Origin: Chloroflexota bacterium
GTDB lineage: Bacteria > Chloroflexota > UBA5177 > JANWHV01
DNA: 17,630 nucleotides
Assembly: GCA_028287725.1 (NCBI GenBank)
Contig: JAQBPC010000700.1
Span: 1 to 17,630 of the forward strand
Reading direction: 5' to 3'
The first letter of the stretch is position 1; every line of letters starts with the position of its first letter. A program made the translations under genes and the position numbers. Shown piece after piece: positions 14,413 through 17,630 of the stretch. The notes beneath the pieces are model-generated. The model saw only the letters and a program-made list of their open reading frames with translations. It did no database searches and was not told where the DNA came from.

Positions 14413-15117
14413 TCAGTGACGGGTAAAGGGCGAGAATGTCCGGCTATGGTCATAGGCAATCCGGCCTTCTTCCAGCCGGATCGTCCTGGTGGCTTCGCGG
14501 GCTAATGCTTCGCTATCGGTTACGACGAGAAACGTTGTGCCGGATTGGCTGTTGATTTCGCGAATCAGGGTAAGCAGCGCTTTGGCGGTAGAGGGGTCGA
14601 CCTGTCCGGTTGGCTCCTCCGCGAGCACGATGGGGCGTTCGGTCGCAAGCGCTCGCGCCAGTGCTACACGTCGTAACTCGCCGCCAGACAGTTTTGCCGG
14701 TTGATTCGAGGCACGATTTGCCAGCCCTACACGGTCCAGCATGTCCAGCGCCTTGGCTCGCTTTGCCGCTTTGTCCATCGACTTCGGAAGCTCCCTTGTC
14801 ACCATGTCCAGCGCCGTCTTATAGCGTCGCACGTCGATCATCCGGTGCATCTGGGCGAAGGTCTCCTTGCAGAAGCGCCTTCGCTTGAAGTAGCGAAGGC
14901 CCCACAAATCCACGTCCTTCACGTAAATCGTTCCCGCGGAGGGCCTCTCGATGCCCGCGATCATGCGGAGCAGCGTCGACTTGCCTGAGCCTGACTCGCC
15001 GGTGATGCTCAGAAAGCTGCCTTTGGGTATCGCCAGGTTGATGTTGGTTACGGCGACTACCTTGTCCCTGCCCTTGCTAAAGGACTTGGTGACGCCCCGA
15101 AATTCTATTTGTTCCAC
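14413..15117 (-). CDS. Orphan ABC transporter ATPase, MacB/LolD-like, lacking the switch histidine
   Basis: Nucleotide-binding subunit of 234 residues in the MacB/LolD/FtsE group. Walker A is GESGSGKST (40-48), the Q-loop has Q89, and the signature is LSGGELRRVALARAL (143-157). Walker B ends LAEEPTG, with E167 in place of the usual aspartate and E168 as the catalytic glutamate. The D-loop is QVD. The switch motif normally VTHD reads VTDS (199-202), so the histidine that senses the gamma-phosphate is missing. The start is GTG at 15117, with AAGGA 5-6 nt upstream; the ATG at 15119 is out of frame. No permease gene is in the window, and the guanylyltransferase fusion lies 42 bp upstream on the same strand. 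It may be a slow or regulatory ATPase, or partner of a distant permease. Confidence 0.85.
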   Translation of the reverse strand: MEQIEFRGVTKSFSKGRDKVVAVTNINLAIPKGSFLSITGESGSGKSTLLRMIAGIERPSAGTIYVKDVDLWGLRYFKRRRFCKETFAQMHRMIDVRRYKTALDMVTRELPKSMDKAAKRAKALDMLDRVGLANRASNQPAKLSGGELRRVALARALATERPIVLAEEPTGQVDPSTAKALLTLIREINSQSGTTFLVVTDSEALAREATRTIRLEEGRIAYDHSRTFSPFTRH

Positions 15118-15159
15118 ATGTATCCTTCGTGTGCCGAGTTTATTTGTTCCTGCGTGCCA

Positions 15160-17630
15160 CTAGCGTTGGAGACCATTCACGACCAAGGCATATTTCTCCG
15201 CAAGCAATTTTGCGGCCTGCTCGCTCCGAGCCTCGGCGACGATGTGAAATAGCGGCCGGTCGGCATCCGGCAAGACCAATACCCACTCATCGCCCAGCTC
15301 GATCCGGATACCGTCGATATGCCGCCCGCGCTGGCTGCGATAGTTCTCATTCAGCATCCGCATGACCTTACCCTTGGCCTCCCAGGCACAAGTAACGCTG
15401 GTGGTGCTCTGGTAGTAGCGTGGCAGCGACGAGACCACGGCGCCGAGCGATGTGCCCTGAATGGCCAGCAATTCAAGCAGCTTGGCAACGGCGAACATGC
15501 CGTCGAAGCTAGGCTGGAACTGCGGGAAGATCAGGCCGCCCTCGCCATCACCCGCCAGCACCACGTTCTCGCCCGCCGCCGCGGTCATGATAGCCTGGCT
15601 GTTCGCCTTGGTGCGCAGGATTGTGCCGCCATACCGTTCGGCAATGGTCTCCAGAATGCTCGGAGCCGTGACAGGAACCGCGACGACGGGCGACGGTCCG
15701 CCTGCCCGTACGCCTGCACTCGCTGCCTGCAAGACCAATGACGTGACGGTTGCCAGCGCCGTCATCGGCGGCACGACCCGTCCCTGACCATCGACGAGCG
15801 AGATTCGCTCGCCACTCATCTCCATGCCGACGCCGAGGTCGGTTGGCAGGGCGGCGGTAATCGCCTGCAGCTGCTTGAGCGATTCGAGCGGGTCGATAGT
15901 CGCCTGGGCCAGGCGGTTATCTTCCACGCCGGCGTTGAGCGCAACCACCTTGCAGCCAAGTTGATTGAGCAGGCCCGGCAGCATGCTGGCCGTGGCTCCC
16001 TGGCCGTAGTCGATGACCAGGTGCGGGGTGGAAATCGCCACCGCCTCGGCGTCGACGGCCTTCATGAAACCTTCCCGATACCGCCACTCCGCCTCCGGCG
16101 CATAGGTAATCAGGCCTATCTCATCGACTTGAGCGCGGCGGAAGTCTTCACGGAAGAACAGCCCCTCAACCTTCCGCTCAAGCGCTCGGTCCGCGTCTCG
16201 CCCATTCTTGTCGATGAGCTTGACGTCGATCATGCGCGAGTCGTTTAGCGAGACACGCACATGGGCCGCGCCCAACGCCCGCGAAACTTGGGTAAAGTAC
16301 CGGGCAGCCGGCAGCGGGAGCGATGTAAGGTCGTGTACGTTAATTCCCGCGGAAGACAATCCCGAGACGATACCGCGCTTGACCATGCGAGAAGTACGGT
16401 ACAGATCCCGGTTGACGGCAACCGTGGAATGTATCGGCAGGGTCGCGCCGTACGCTGCGCCAAGCTTCGCGGCGAATTCCGGGGTCATGTCGATATTCGC
16501 GAGCCCGGTCACACCGTTCCGGCCAAACAGTAGCCGCCTGCCCTGCTGGCCGTAAATGATACTGCTCGATACGGTGGCGCCGGCTTCAACCTGTTTGTTT
16601 GGCCAGATCTTGACGTTGGCGCGAATGATCGCGCCTTCCTCGATAGTGCAGTTGTCGCCGACGACCGCGCCTTCAAAGATCACCGCGTTGCTCTTCACGC
16701 TGACCTGTTTGCAGAGCAAGGCGCCGCGCACTTCTGAGCGCTCACCCGCGTAGCACGATCGCCAGAGAATGCTGTGGTCAATCGTGGCCCAGCGATCGAC
16801 GATGACGTTGTCACGCAAAACTGAGGGGCCGATAATCTCAGCCCCTGGGCCAATCTTCACCTCGTCACCCAGCCAGAGCGGGCCAACCAATCGTGCGTCC
16901 GGCGCGACGTCGACACGCTCACCCATCCAGATACCGTTGCCCATGTCGCGGCCAACAGGCGTGACCTGCACCCGGCCTTCGAGCACGTCGCGCGTGGCGC
17001 GTGCGTACTCCTCAAGGTTGCCCACATCGCACCAGTAACCTTCGGCGACATGCCCGTAAATCGGGTCACCGTTCCGCATGAGAATAGGGAAGAGATCCTG
17101 GCTAAAATCAAAACTCTGCGATGTAGGGCAGTAATTGAGCACTTTGGGCTCGAGCACATAGATGCCGGTGTTGACCGTATCGCTGAACACCTCGCTCCAG
17201 CTCGGCTTCTCGAGGAATTGGCGGACCGTTCCGTCGTCGTTGGTGATGACCACGCCGTACTCGAGCGGGTTCGACACGCGAGCGAGTGTCAACGTGGCCA
17301 TCGCACCGCGCTTGCGGTGCTGCTCGACGATGGATGTGATGTCGTAGTCGGTCAGGGCATCGCCACTGATCACGACAAAGGTCTCGGTGAGCAGATGCTG
17401 CGCTTGCTTCACGCTGCCCGCGGTACCGAGTGGTACGTCTTCGACCGTGTACTCGATGCGCATGCCAAGTTGGGAGCCATCACCAAAGTAGCTTTGGATC
17501 ACACCTGCCATATACTGGAGGGTCACCACGATATCGGTTATCCCGTGCCGCTTCAGTAGCAACAATATATGCTCCATAACGGGACGGCTTACGATCGGCA
17601 CCATGGGTTTTGGACGCCCAACTGTCAATG
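15160..17630 (-). CDS. Mannose-1-phosphate guanylyltransferase fused to a degenerate phosphohexomutase domain (5' end outside window)
   Basis: Makes an activated sugar, probably GDP-mannose from mannose 1-phosphate and GTP, for glycan synthesis. The visible part is about 822 residues; roughly the first 18, with the GxGTRLRP loop, lie beyond the window edge, since the first visible codon is TTG (Leu) of LTVGRPKP. Residues about 1-225 are the nucleotidyltransferase (RPKPMVPI, SGDALTDYD, FLEKPSW, YWCDVGNLEEY). About 235-375 are left-handed beta-helix hexapeptides (GDNCTIEEGAIIRANVKIWP). About 380-822 resemble phosphomannomutase. There the active-serine loop TASHNP is absent (VRVSLNDSRM, 457-466), the metal loop DGDR reads EMSGER (603-608), and the last phosphate loop is altered, so mutase activity is unlikely. 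A sugar-loop relic, GDGEGGLIFPQF (693-704), remains. The ABC ATPase gene follows. Confidence 0.9.
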   Translation of the reverse strand, partial: LTVGRPKPMVPIVSRPVMEHILLLLKRHGITDIVVTLQYMAGVIQSYFGDGSQLGMRIEYTVEDVPLGTAGSVKQAQHLLTETFVVISGDALTDYDITSIVEQHRKRGAMATLTLARVSNPLEYGVVITNDDGTVRQFLEKPSWSEVFSDTVNTGIYVLEPKVLNYCPTSQSFDFSQDLFPILMRNGDPIYGHVAEGYWCDVGNLEEYARATRDVLEGRVQVTPVGRDMGNGIWMGERVDVAPDARLVGPLWLGDEVKIGPGAEIIGPSVLRDNVIVDRWATIDHSILWRSCYAGERSEVRGALLCKQVSVKSNAVIFEGAVVGDNCTIEEGAIIRANVKIWPNKQVEAGATVSSSIIYGQQGRRLLFGRNGVTGLANIDMTPEFAAKLGAAYGATLPIHSTVAVNRDLYRTSRMVKRGIVSGLSSAGINVHDLTSLPLPAARYFTQVSRALGAAHVRVSLNDSRMIDVKLIDKNGRDADRALERKVEGLFFREDFRRAQVDEIGLITYAPEAEWRYREGFMKAVDAEAVAISTPHLVIDYGQGATASMLPGLLNQLGCKVVALNAGVEDNRLAQATIDPLESLKQLQAITAALPTDLGVGMEMSGERISLVDGQGRVVPPMTALATVTSLVLQAASAGVRAGGPSPVVAVPVTAPSILETIAERYGGTILRTKANSQAIMTAAAGENVVLAGDGEGGLIFPQFQPSFDGMFAVAKLLELLAIQGTSLGAVVSSLPRYYQSTTSVTCAWEAKGKVMRMLNENYRSQRGRHIDGIRIELGDEWVLVLPDADRPLFHIVAEARSEQAAKLLAEKYALVVNGLQR

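Noticed and set aside
12782..15130. Shared 11-mer CACGAAGGATA just before the starts of the DUF2079 and ABC ATPase genes
   Set aside because: It contains the AAGGA ribosome-binding core; two copies are most simply explained as similar ribosome sites rather than a regulatory element.
1..17630. CRISPR arrays, tRNA or rRNA genes, transposases, toxin-antitoxin or defence genes
   Set aside because: Reading both strands gave no regularly spaced repeats, cloverleaf sequences or proteins of these families.

Overview
The window looks like chromosomal DNA of a GC-rich, free-living bacterium, most probably a member of the Chloroflexota. This is inferred from the gene mix: a mannose-1-phosphate guanylyltransferase fused to a decayed sugar-phosphate mutase domain, GT39-like and DUF2079 multi-pass membrane proteins, a CysI-type sulfite reductase and PsuK/PsuG. 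No rRNA, tRNA, transposase, phage gene or CRISPR array was seen. The phylum call rests on protein style and was not tested by a search.

Layout. (a) 34-2615, plus strand: an assimilatory sulfite reductase hemoprotein and, 5 bp later, a PHP-family phosphoesterase, closed by a strong hairpin terminator at 2693-2728. (b) 2838-3371, minus strand: a small secreted protein. Its upstream region holds a perfect 24-bp palindrome and faces a divergent, plus-strand six-hairpin glycosidase-like protein (3584-6100). (c) 6108-7481, minus strand: a disulfide-oxidoreductase flavoprotein of the lipoamide dehydrogenase/mercuric reductase superfamily, converging on the glycosidase-like gene with only 7 bp between the stop codons. 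(d) 7739-9814, plus strand: a GT39-like membrane glycosyltransferase whose reading frame runs 420 bp into the antisense strand of psuG. (e) 9395-12781, minus strand: a tight three-gene unit DUF2079 - psuK - psuG, giving pseudouridine catabolism coupled to a membrane protein of unknown function, preceded by a good sigma-70-type promoter. (f) 12782-13166: the longest gene-free stretch, holding a near-consensus parS site at 13002-13017. (g) 13167-14169, plus strand: a small acidic, disordered protein and a membrane-anchored BON-domain protein. (h) 14413-17630, minus strand: the guanylyltransferase/mutase-like fusion, truncated by the window edge, followed by an orphan MacB/LolD-like ATPase that lacks its switch histidine.

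Functional themes are sulfur assimilation, cell-surface or glycan sugar metabolism (GDP-sugar supply, GT39-like enzyme, glycosidase) and pseudouridine breakdown to uracil and ribose 5-phosphate. The points most worth a second look are the parS-like site (suggesting an origin-proximal position), the GT39/psuG antisense overlap, the conserved-looking enzymes with missing catalytic residues (ABC ATPase, mutase domain, flavoprotein), the DUF2079-psuK-psuG linkage, and the perfect palindrome at 3397-3420. I did not find a clear-cut new defence or mobile system.
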